The notes beneath the pieces are model-generated. The model had not been told where the DNA came from. It saw only the letters and a program-made list of their open reading frames with translations, and made no database searches. A stretch of DNA of 9,087 bases from the NCBI GenBank assembly GCA_034439875.1, contig JAWXBG010000229.1, positions 1-9,087 of the forward strand, in the 5' to 3' direction. This document shows positions 1 through 5,837 of the stretch, piece by piece (the first letter of the stretch is position 1; each line of letters begins with the position of its first letter). The position numbers and the translations under genes are program-made. The DNA comes from JAWXBG01 sp034439875. GTDB lineage: Bacteria > Bacteroidota > Bacteroidia > Flavobacteriales_D > Sanyastnellaceae.

Positions 1-28
1 TCGGTAAGGGAGCAAAGTGTTTTTGAAA

Positions 29-147
29 TGAGGACTCTCCTCATTCTCATTCTTTATTCTCACACTGTTTCCCATCCCCATCCCCATTCCCTTCCTCATT
101 CTTTTCTCACATAGTTTCTCATTCTGTTTATCGTTCTGTTTCTCATA
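29..147. repeat. Pyrimidine-rich low-complexity tract
   Basis: The plus strand is almost entirely T and C here. It is built from irregular iterations of TCTCATTCT-like and CCATCCCCAT-like units, such as TTTCTCATTCTGTTT followed by a near-copy. There is no plausible reading frame. It looks like a degenerate simple-sequence expansion; any role is unknown. A shorter pyrimidine-rich stretch of the same style lies just before the VWA gene (about 2740-2780). Confidence 0.6.
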
Positions 148-257
148 GTGTATTACGGATCGCTAGGGTTTCTATGTTTTTTAGTTGTTTGCCTAATCCT
201 CCTCGCGCGTAGCAAATCATCGAACGCACAGGGATGGATGATCCCCGGAACTCGCCC

Positions 258-307
258 CGCCTCGAATAGGCGCAATTCCTTGTTCGCGCTAAAAGCGCGC
301 TATCCAT
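258..307. repeat. Short interspersed hairpin repeat, copy 1
   Basis: The unit begins cgcctcgaata and ends with the hairpin GCGCT-aaa-AGCGC at 286-298, followed by gctatccatt. The same layout recurs at 648-694: cgcctcgaata, then about 12 bases, then the hairpin, then ccatt. This is therefore a repeat longer than the hairpin alone, with a loop-base change between copies. Confidence 0.6.
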
Positions 308-647
308 TAAGAACATGGGAATCGAAAAACACCCCACGTGCCGAAAGCACATCATTACCTTTCGATATCGTTTTGTAAAACCCTTTGAGGACTTCATGTA
401 TTCTTCCGAAGTTACTTTGAGTTTAAAAGGAAAAGCTTTACTTGGTATCAAGAGTTTCATCTCTATTTTAAAACAGGACCACCTCGACTACGCTTGGGAC
501 CGACGTAGATTGAATTTAGAAATAGCTCGGCTCCGCTCGGTTGAATGCACAACACATATCAAGGTACATCATTCAACACCCATTATCCATCATCCTTTGC
601 GCTCTCTGCGAAACCTCAGCCACCTCCGCGTTCCGAAACCCTGATCG

Positions 648-694
648 CCTCGAATAAACAAAATCCCTGTTCGCGCTGAAAGCGCACTAACCAT
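648..694. repeat. Short interspersed hairpin repeat, copy 2
   Basis: Second copy of the cgcctcgaata ... ttcgcgctgaaagcgca unit. Its stem is GCGCT (673-677) with AGCGC (681-685) around a GAA loop. It is followed by ctaaccatt, matching the tail of copy 1 apart from small changes. It lies about 390 bp from copy 1 and 50 bp from copy 3, in the same orientation. Confidence 0.6.
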
Positions 695-721
695 TCATCG
701 TCCAAGACACCAAGCGTCCCC

Positions 722-740
722 TTCGCGCTGAAAGCGCATT
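722..740. repeat. Short interspersed hairpin repeat, copy 3 (core only)
   Basis: Only the core ttcgcgctgaaagcgca is kept, identical to copy 2 over 17 bases. The stem is 725-729 with 733-737. The cctcgaata leader of the other copies is absent, so the hairpin appears to be the conserved unit. Confidence 0.55.
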
Positions 741-1070
741 ATTCAATTCCGAAATCGATTGTCTGGAAACTGGTTAATTAACAGATGTTTTATCAAATCG
801 GCTTCCCATTCCAAAGCTGTAAAATCTCCAAAAACGCTCTCGCTTCGGGAGTCTGTGAACCCTGAACTTTGAACCCTCCGAACCTCTTCTAACAAAGTCA
901 CCCTTTCTAAAACGATCAGGTCTCATGAGATAGCTCACTCTACTTCCGTGAAAATACGGGTCTAAACCCCGTGAAATCTGCAGTTTTTTTTGAATTATAT
1001 GATCTAGATGTGGAGCTAATTATTGAGTGTGGAGTATGGAAGTGGATCAAGCCAAGTGGCATAAGTAGAG

Positions 1071-1463
1071 ATGTGGAAACACAAAGCTTCAAATTATACG
1101 AATCTTGGGTTCGCGGAGACATTCGATTTTGTGGTTATTGGCGAAGTAAGGCGAACTGTTATTGTTGCATTTAATGCCAACGACCAACTGCAGTGGAGTG
1201 CGTTATTTGGTGAGACGGGAATAAGCAATGGAATGAGTCTTGACGCGGCGGGTTATAAACTTTACCTCAGCGGCATGGCCGATGATGGTTATATTTTTCT
1301 GGACTACATTGAGGGCTCCGAACTTGACTATTATCAGGGTACTCAATTTGGAAATGACAATGATGCAGGTCTTGCGCGTTTTTATTTAAGTCTGATCACT
1401 TCCATTTCGGAATCTTCCGATGAACATCTTCAACTCATTGTTTATCCGAATCCATCGAATGGG
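1071..1463 (+). pseudogene. C-terminal remnant of a secreted beta-propeller protein with truncated T9SS sorting domain
   Basis: The frame reads DFVVIGEVRRTVIVAFNANDQ, then LQWSALFGETGISNGMSLD, then YKLYLSGMADDGYIFLDYIEG. The aFNanxxlqWsxxfGxxGxsNgxxxdxxGxxlYxSG pattern is typical of one blade of SBBP-type beta-propeller repeats in exported Bacteroidota proteins. It continues into SESSDEHLQLIVYPNPSNG, the opening of a type A T9SS C-terminal domain (PNPSNG at 1446-1463). The remaining 60 or so residues of that domain, needed for export and surface attachment, are missing: the frame runs into 22 unrelated residues and stops at 1530-1532. Upstream the same frame is closed by stops at about 1005, 1017 and 1059, so there is no signal peptide and no earlier blades. 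It is broken at both ends and almost certainly non-functional. The break coincides with the start of the group II intron-like remnant. I am fairly sure of the T9SS identity and less sure of the SBBP assignment. Confidence 0.7.
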
Positions 1464-1543
1464 GTGAAGCACTTTTGCAGCTATTTGTTTACTTTACAAA
1501 TAGTTTATTCAAATGCACTGTTGTACTTGTAACTGAACTTGAA

Positions 1544-1577
1544 GAGCCTTATGTAGGGAGACTTTCACGTACGGTTC
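1544..1577 (+). ncRNA. Group II intron domain V
   Basis: The stretch is exactly 34 nt, the standard domain V length. The lower stem GAGCCTTATG (1544-1553) pairs with CGTACGGTTC (1568-1577). It contains the AGC catalytic triad at 1545-1547 with the conserved G-U wobble (G1546 with T1575). There is a two-base CA bulge at 1566-1567, an upper stem TAGG/CTTT, and a GAGA tetraloop of the GNRA class at 1558-1561. Two pairs are disrupted (T1549 opposite C1572, T1554 opposite T1565), consistent with a divergent or decaying copy. The architecture (10-bp stem, 2-nt bulge, 4-bp stem, GNRA loop) is what is known for domain V. I saw no covariance-model score. Confidence 0.7.
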
Positions 1578-1638
1578 TAGCGGCTGGGCCAAGACAAGTT
1601 GTGAGGCCGCAGGGTGAGATGCCCTCGCTTGACTCTAT
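1578..1638 (+). ncRNA. Probable group II intron domain VI and 3' splice end
   Basis: Directly after domain V, AGCG and GGGC (1579-1589) pair with GCCC and CGCT (1621-1629), with a small internal loop. This gives a long irregular hairpin with further pairing inside (GGCC with GGCC). After the stem comes tgactctat, resembling the short 3' tails ending in AY of bacterial introns. The branch-point adenosine cannot be placed confidently. The call rests mainly on its position next to domain V. Confidence 0.5.
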
Positions 1639-1654
1639 TATCAGTAACCAATGA

Positions 1655-2215
1655 CGACCATTTAATCATCAAGAACAGTGGACAATTTTGACAAATATTA
1701 CAGCGGACAATTTCGGACTGACATCCAGATATTTTTCTACAATTCCTGATGACAGTGGATCTCGCGAGGACAAAGAACACAAGTTAGTTTTCTCAATTCA
1801 ATATGGACGACTGTCATTAGAATTTGATCATTAGAATTTTCTTTCGACCAACCAAGACAAAGTGAATTTTGGAGTAGCCTTATTTTTTACAATTCTTGTT
1901 GATGAAGTTTGCTACATTCCTTACCGTGATAATTACGAAACTTTCCGGCAGTTGACACGCTATCCCAAGTTTTCAGGAAATTGTTTGACTATGTGCAGGT
2001 ATCATTTACTACCTGCCTACATATTCGTTGCGATGAACCTCGGACAAAGCGGCTCATCACCTAACTACCTTGTTTTCTATTATACATTTTTCAAAGCCAT
2101 TCCAATTATGGAAGAAGAAACAAAAGTTTTTTTTCAAAAGTATTTGCCGCCCATTAGCGGACAAGAATTTTGGAACAAACGTGTATCAGAATTCCCATTC
2201 AGACCAATTGAATAG
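1655..2215 (+). pseudogene. Unrecognised coding remnant with in-frame TAG
   Basis: One frame reads through from a stop at 1652 to a stop at 2213-2215, interrupted once by TAG at 1832-1834. The first part (about 59 codons) includes ILTNITADNFGLTSRYFST and ends LSLEFDH. The second (126 codons) includes FGVALFFTILVDEVCYIPY, PKFSGNCLTMCRYHLLPAY and a charged end, MEEETKVFFQKYLPPISGQ. The patterning is protein-like (aromatic and hydrophobic clusters, an acidic end), but I recognise no family. There is no ATG before the interrupting stop. The only starts after it are a GTG at 1862 (giving 117 residues) and later internal ATGs, so an intact small protein from 1862 is possible. The TAG sits inside a 14-bp tandem duplication. 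The remnant begins only 16 bp after the presumed intron end, so it may be the 3' flank of an old insertion. Confidence 0.4.
1814..1839. repeat. 14-bp-period tandem duplication containing a stop codon
   Basis: The 12-mer TCATTAGAATTT occurs at 1814-1825 and again at 1828-1839, separated by GA. The second copy supplies the TAG (1832-1834) that interrupts the surrounding reading frame. In the first copy the same bases are read in another register. A 14-bp insertion should also shift the frame, so the duplication alone does not restore one clean gene when removed. Confidence 0.7.
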
Positions 2216-2218
2216 TAA

Positions 2219-2810
2219 CATGAGAATAAACTTTATATGACACCTCTTTTGACAGAAAAATTGGCCAGCCGATAACATATAAAGCTTCAACTTATGCAGG
2301 GATCAGGAGCCGAGTTCTGAGCCGGAACCTTTCCTTCCTTGAGAAAAATTGAAAGAACCTTTGCTAGCGGGTTGCAGGACAACTTTCGATTTATGCATTT
2401 TCAATCCATTCGATTGAATTTTACAGTACCACTTTGCTAATCGCTTTGTGTTTTTTTGTTTTATGAGGGTCAATATCACTCTCGATTTAGTTATTCAATT
2501 GGAAAGCTCCATAGGAACACACAATTCTCCGGAAAAAAACGAAAACTGCTTTCATCACCAAAACGAGTTTGGGAGAATAGGAAGCAACATCACAACGTAA
2601 TGGGCGTTGTGCAGGAACTCATTTTTAGTTTTTGGAACAGGCTCTTAAAGAGAAATTACAAGGTTTTGAACAACTGCAGTTATCAGTTTTTTACATTCCA
2701 ACTAGGCGGCATCAACGCGATCATTCAAATATCTCTCCTCTAATTTCCCATCTCCAAAAACTTTCTCCCCACTTCCTTGTTCTCCCATAAAATTCGTATC
2801 ATCGCTTTTC
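2219..2810. other. Intergenic region of about 590 bp without a recognisable gene
   Basis: No open frame here begins with a convincing start or shows a family motif. The longest, about 2456-2743, would begin at TTG inside a T-run and has no recognisable pattern. Visible structure is the hairpin at 2591-2611, a cluster of short tgcagg phrases (about 2295, 2375 and 2610), a direct repeat gagccg-agttct-gagccg near 2310-2330, and a pyrimidine-rich stretch ending about 40 bp before the VWA gene. The promoter of the VWA-AAA+ pair should lie in the last 100 bp, but I cannot identify convincing Bacteroidota -33/-7 elements. Confidence 0.5.
2591..2611. repeat. Perfect 7-bp hairpin CACAACG/CGTTGTG
   Basis: CACAACG (2591-2597) and CGTTGTG (2605-2611) form a perfect 7-bp stem around the loop taatggg, followed by caggaactcatttttag. 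The inner AACG/CGTT and the following GTTGTGC faintly resemble integron attC core sites. They miss the GTTRRRY consensus by one base and no second paired site is evident, so no recombination-site call is made. It is not followed immediately by a T-run, and no gene ends just upstream that it would terminate. Confidence 0.45.
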
Positions 2811-3929
2811 ATGAAACACCTGAATAAAAAAGGATTTTCGTTTACTTTCTATGAGGCTCCGGTACTAGATCCTTTCGAAAAACTCTTCGATTTATTCAAG
2901 GAGATTATCGTTCATACGTCCGGCGACTTCGACGAAGCAATCGACTGGCTGCGGGAATTGGACATTGAATACAAACTCACCGATGAGAATTATACCATCG
3001 ACGATTTTATCGAAGACCTCAAACGCAAGGGCTATATCCGCGAAGAAGTAAAGGGCGATGGGGGCAGCGGAATGGGAATCACCGCCAAAACGGAACGGAC
3101 TATTCGTCAGGCAGCCCTCGACCAAATCTTCGGAAACCTGAAACGTGCAGGATCGGGGAACCATAAAACGAAGTACTCGGGTCTGGGAGATGAATTGACC
3201 GGTGAACTGCGGGCTTTCCATTTTGGTGATCGTATTGAAAGCATTTCGCTTACGGAAAGTTTGAAAAACTCGCAGGTAAATCACGGCATCGACGAATTCA
3301 AATTGACTGAAAATGATCTGGTAGTGGAAGACGCGCAGTACAAGGCGCAGATGAGCACCGTACTCATGATCGATATTAGTCACAGCATGATTCTTTATGG
3401 GGAAGATCGCATCACTCCGGCTAAAAAGGTGGCTATGGCGTTGGCTCAGTTGATCACAACCCGCTACCCCAAGGACAGCCTGGATATTATCGTTTTTGGA
3501 GATGATGCATGGACTATTTCGATAAAGGATTTACCATATCTGATGGTCGGTCCCTACCATACTAATACGGTTGCCGGTTTGCAGTTGGCCATGGATATAT
3601 TGCGCAGAAAAAAGAATACCAACAAGCAAATATTTATGATCACTGATGGTAAGCCAAGTTGCGTGCGAGAAAAGGATGGCACCTATTACAAAAACAGTAA
3701 TGGCCTCGACCGGTACATCATCGAACAATGTTATACGCAGGCTGCTCAGGCCCGTAAACTGCACATTCCAATCACCACCTTTATGATTGCGCAGGATCCC
3801 TACCTTCAGCAGTTTGTCGATCAGTTTACCGAAGCCAATCAAGGAAAGGCATTTTACACCGGCATCAAAGGCCTCGGAGAAATGATATTTGAAGATTACG
3901 AAACGAATAGAAAGAAGAAATTAAAATGA
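2811..3929 (+). CDS. VWA domain-containing protein (COG4867-like), partner of an AAA+ ATPase
   Basis: The product has 372 residues, with no signal peptide or membrane segment, so it is cytoplasmic. Residues 1-80 are an acidic helical region. A glycine-rich linker GDGGSGMG (82-89) leads into the family-typical segment around TGELRAFHFGDR (130-141). The VWA fold covers about 180-360 and has a complete MIDAS metal site: DISHS (D188, S190, S192), the Thr loop HTNT (250-253) and TDG (278-280). The arrangement matches uncharacterised VWA proteins such as, as I recall, mycobacterial Rv0959, which also sit beside a ChlI/MoxR-type ATPase. Such VWA proteins bind clients or adaptors for their AAA+ partner, by analogy with BchD, CoxE and NorD; the client here is unknown. 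ATG at 2811 gives a natural N-terminus, and no clear Shine-Dalgarno is visible, as is common in Bacteroidota. It is the first gene of a probable two-gene operon. Confidence 0.88.
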   Translation: MKHLNKKGFSFTFYEAPVLDPFEKLFDLFKEIIVHTSGDFDEAIDWLRELDIEYKLTDENYTIDDFIEDLKRKGYIREEVKGDGGSGMGITAKTERTIRQAALDQIFGNLKRAGSGNHKTKYSGLGDELTGELRAFHFGDRIESISLTESLKNSQVNHGIDEFKLTENDLVVEDAQYKAQMSTVLMIDISHSMILYGEDRITPAKKVAMALAQLITTRYPKDSLDIIVFGDDAWTISIKDLPYLMVGPYHTNTVAGLQLAMDILRRKKNTNKQIFMITDGKPSCVREKDGTYYKNSNGLDRYIIEQCYTQAAQARKLHIPITTFMIAQDPYLQQFVDQFTEANQGKAFYTGIKGLGEMIFEDYETNRKKKLK

Positions 3930-3970
3930 TTTGAATCACGCTATTGTTGGATGATGCGGGATCTAAAAAA

Positions 3971-5425
3971 ATGAAAATGAAAATTGAAAATATAAAAACC
4001 CTAGGAGACCTAGTTAAATCGGGATATAAGTCACTAAGCATTAAAGATGAATTGAGAGGTAATTTGCGGGAAAAAATCAAACTGGGAAAACCTGTGTTTG
4101 AGGGTTTACACGGCTTTGAAAACACCGTTATTCCGGAAGTGGAAAGGGCCATTTTATCTCGACATAACATCAATCTGCTGGGCTTGCGTGGACAAGCTAA
4201 GACGCGCCTAGCCAGGAAGATGATTGAACTATTGGACGAGTACATTCCTGTGGTGGAGGGCTCCGAAATCAACGACGATCCCTTAAAACCTATTTCGCGG
4301 TATGCGATTGAAAGCATCGCTGAAATGGGTGATGCAACTCCCATAACTTGGCTGCATAGGAGTGAACGTTTCTTCGAAAAGCTGGCTACACCGGATGTTA
4401 CAGTGGCCGACTTAATTGGTGATGTGGATCCCATCAAGGCCGCGAATCTCAAACTGTCCTACGCCGACGATAGAGTTATTCACTATGGGATGATCCCGCG
4501 TGCGAACCGATGCATTTTTGTGATCAATGAATTGCCGGATTTACAAGCCCGTATTCAGGTAGCATTGTTCAACATATTGCAAGAAGGCGATGTTCAAATC
4601 CGAGGCTACAAGTTGCGACTTCCTTTGGATATGCAATTCGTGTTTACGGCCAATCCGGAAGATTACACCAATCGCGGATCTATCGTAACACCGCTCAAGG
4701 ACCGCATCGGGTCCCAAATTCTGACACATTATCCCGATTCACTTGCCATTGCACGAAAGATCACGGAGCAGGAAGCGAAACTCGACAAGGATCAACACGA
4801 TTCTGTCTATGTTCCTGCTTTGGCCAAAGATATACTGGAGCAAATCAGCTTCGAAGCACGTGAAAGCGAATACGTTGATTCCAAAAGCGGTGTGAGTGCC
4901 CGATTGAGCATCACGGCTTATGAAAACCTTGTCAGTGCTGCCGAACTTAGGTGTTTGAAATTGGGAGTAGATAAAACTTCCGTTCGCCTCTCGGATTTTA
5001 TGGGTGTAATTCCTGCCATTACCGGCAAGGTGGAACTCGTGTATGAAGGCGAGCAGGAGGGAGCGGCTACAGTGGCTCAAAAGTTAATTCACGATGCCAT
5101 CCTAAGCCTGTTTAACGACTATTTCCCCAAAGTGGAAAAACTGGAGAAGGATAAAAGTGCAGGTCCCTACGCAGCCATCATCGAATGGTTTGCCAGTGAA
5201 CCCGGTATCGATGTGTTGGACGATGCCATGGATGAAGAATACAAACAGGAACTGGATTCCGTAAAACCCCTTGAAAGCCTTATACGTAAATATCACCCCG
5301 ACGTAACTCCGGATGACAAGTACTTTTTGAAGGAATTTGTCCTTTGGGGACTAGTGGAGAGCAAAAAACTGAGCAAAAACAGGTTTACCGAAGGCTTTCA
5401 GTTCAATGATTTACTTATGCGGTGA
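3971..5425 (+). CDS. MoxR/ChlI-type AAA+ ATPase (COG1239-like)
   Basis: The product has 484 residues from ATG 3971. A longer in-frame start at TTG 3944 is less likely; ATG 3977 is also possible, since the protein begins MKMKIENIK. The AAA+ core follows: a Walker A variant GLRGQAKT (71-78), a Walker B variant FVINELPD (183-190) with Asn-Glu instead of Asp-Glu, sensor 1 FTANPEDYTNRG around N228, an arginine-finger candidate in TPLKDRIGS (R245), and sensor 2 Arg in SARLSI (R311). The C-terminal 150 residues are helical and charged. The IFxINELPDL signature is, to my knowledge, normal for magnesium-chelatase-subunit-like ATPases paired with COG4867 VWA proteins, so it is probably not inactivating. 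It probably forms a hexamer that remodels a client through the VWA partner 41 bp upstream. No cobaltochelatase, chlorophyll or methanol-dehydrogenase genes are nearby, so pigment biosynthesis is not supported. Confidence 0.88.
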   Translation: MKMKIENIKTLGDLVKSGYKSLSIKDELRGNLREKIKLGKPVFEGLHGFENTVIPEVERAILSRHNINLLGLRGQAKTRLARKMIELLDEYIPVVEGSEINDDPLKPISRYAIESIAEMGDATPITWLHRSERFFEKLATPDVTVADLIGDVDPIKAANLKLSYADDRVIHYGMIPRANRCIFVINELPDLQARIQVALFNILQEGDVQIRGYKLRLPLDMQFVFTANPEDYTNRGSIVTPLKDRIGSQILTHYPDSLAIARKITEQEAKLDKDQHDSVYVPALAKDILEQISFEARESEYVDSKSGVSARLSITAYENLVSAAELRCLKLGVDKTSVRLSDFMGVIPAITGKVELVYEGEQEGAATVAQKLIHDAILSLFNDYFPKVEKLEKDKSAGPYAAIIEWFASEPGIDVLDDAMDEEYKQELDSVKPLESLIRKYHPDVTPDDKYFLKEFVLWGLVESKKLSKNRFTEGFQFNDLLMR

Positions 5426-5432
5426 GATCCGA

Positions 5433-5462
5433 TCGATGCCCTGGCAAACTCGGTGGTATCGA
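5433..5462 (+). terminator. Possible weak stem-loop after the AAA+ gene
   Basis: TCGATGCC (5433-5440) pairs with GGTATCGA (5455-5462), with one G-T wobble, starting 8 bases after the AAA+ stop codon. There is no T-run after it (cccc gtgc follows), so it is not a standard intrinsic terminator. The much larger palindrome at 5557-5740 may be the real transcription barrier for both convergent genes. Confidence 0.3.
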
Positions 5463-5556
5463 CCCCGTGCGAGCTTGAGACCAACATTTCAATATTGATT
5501 CCAGTGTTATCAATAGCGAGCGGACGTTCCATTTGTGGTCATTTTCGATGACTCCT

Positions 5557-5740
5557 CTTCAACCCAGAATCCGCATTGGAATTCGCTATGAAGTGCTAAA
5601 TCCCATAGATAGCAAGTGCTCTCGCAAGACTTTTATTTGATGGTGTATATTCATACATCAAGAATAAAAATCGAGAAAGTGCTTGATATCAAAGGGGGTT
5701 AGTGCTGTAATAGATTTCCAATGCGGATTCTGGGTTGAAG
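5557..5740. repeat. 184-bp palindromic repeat element, complete copy
   Basis: The element is symmetric about 5648/5649. The outer 25 bp (5557-5581) is perfectly complementary to 5716-5740; it begins cttcaacccagaatcc and ends in the reverse complement. Inside, the two 67-bp halves remain clearly but imperfectly complementary. For example, gatagcaagtgct on the left faces agtgcttgatatc on the right, and tgatggtgta faces tacatcaag at the tip. As RNA it would form one long hairpin of about 90 bp. It lies between the convergent AAA+ and T9SS genes. It has no coding capacity and no obvious target-site duplication (flanks actcct and attag). Its right half is repeated in inverted orientation at 8812-8915. 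It resembles a MITE- or REP-like palindromic element, but no parent transposase is present in the window. Confidence 0.85.
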
Positions 5741-5837
5741 ATTAGTTCCAAAATCTGTAAATACTTGAGCCCTTTGTTTTCAACATCGGGCGAGGAAGTC
5801 TCCATAGTGAGTCGTCACTCTAGAGGATGTCGTATAC

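Larger units (their letters stand above)
148..960. other. Gene-poor intergenic region, no supportable gene
   Basis: Open frames of up to about 110 codons exist on both strands, but none has a recognisable domain, plausible hydrophobic or charged patterning, or conserved motifs. They also run across the short hairpin repeats, so I do not call them genes. What can be seen is three GCGCT/AGCGC hairpin repeats (annotated separately), the phrase gaaccct repeated in a run at about 857-876, a perfect 10-bp palindrome TCTCATGAGA at 921-930, and an ACGGG-tctaaac-CCCGT hairpin at 956-972 followed 12 bases later by eight T residues. None of these justifies a firm regulatory call. Confidence 0.5.
1464..1638 (+). 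mobile_element. 5'-truncated group II intron remnant (3' end only)
   Basis: This stretch lies between the broken PNPSNG motif and an unrelated coding remnant. Its 3' half is a group II intron domain V plus domain VI, annotated separately, ending at CTCTAT (1633-1638) with the final AY dinucleotide usual for these introns. Its 5' half has a perfect 8-bp hairpin CTATTTGT/ACAAATAG (1481-1488 with 1496-1503) that could be what remains of domain IV. A complete bacterial group II intron is 600 bp without, or about 2-3 kb with, its reverse transcriptase gene. Domains I-III and the maturase are missing here, so it cannot splice on its own. The left boundary is inferred only from where T9SS similarity stops. 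It begins GTGAAG, which does not match the usual GUGYG intron start well. Confidence 0.55.

Noticed and set aside
143..644. Overlapping open frames of about 76-109 codons on both strands near the left end
   Set aside because: They overlap each other, cross low-complexity and hairpin repeats, lack any recognisable motif, and have no supporting start context. Chance frames are the simpler reading.
258..740. Possible CRISPR array from the repeated hairpins
   Set aside because: There are only three copies with very unequal spacing (about 390 and 50 bp), repeats are short and variable, and no cas genes are present.
956..991. Intrinsic terminator formed by ACGGG/CCCGT and a later T-run
   Set aside because: The stem is only 5 bp, the T-run begins 12 bases after it, and no gene ends upstream.
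971..1174. 67-codon plus-strand frame overlapping the start of the SBBP/T9SS remnant
   Set aside because: The recognisable protein patterning lies in the other frame. This one shows no motif and ends in a cysteine-rich nonsense tail.
2456..2743. 95-codon plus-strand frame
   Set aside because: It would start at TTG inside a T-run, has no family pattern, and spans a hairpin. It is not supportable as a gene.
3944..3970. Extended TTG start of the AAA+ ATPase adding nine residues (MLDDAGSKK)
   Set aside because: Two ATG codons follow closely at 3971 and 3977 in an A-rich context. TTG starts are uncommon, and the extra residues look unlike the helical start of the protein.
3865..4452. 195-codon minus-strand frame opposite the AAA+ gene, and similar antisense frames within the three large genes
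   Set aside because: They mirror strongly supported genes with clear domains on the other strand and show no independent motif.
2811..5425. Magnesium or cobalt chelatase (BchI/BchD or CobS/CobT) assignment
   Set aside because: The proteins share the AAA+/VWA logic, but no tetrapyrrole or cobalamin genes are nearby, and the sequence signatures fit the uncharacterised COG1239/COG4867-type pair better.
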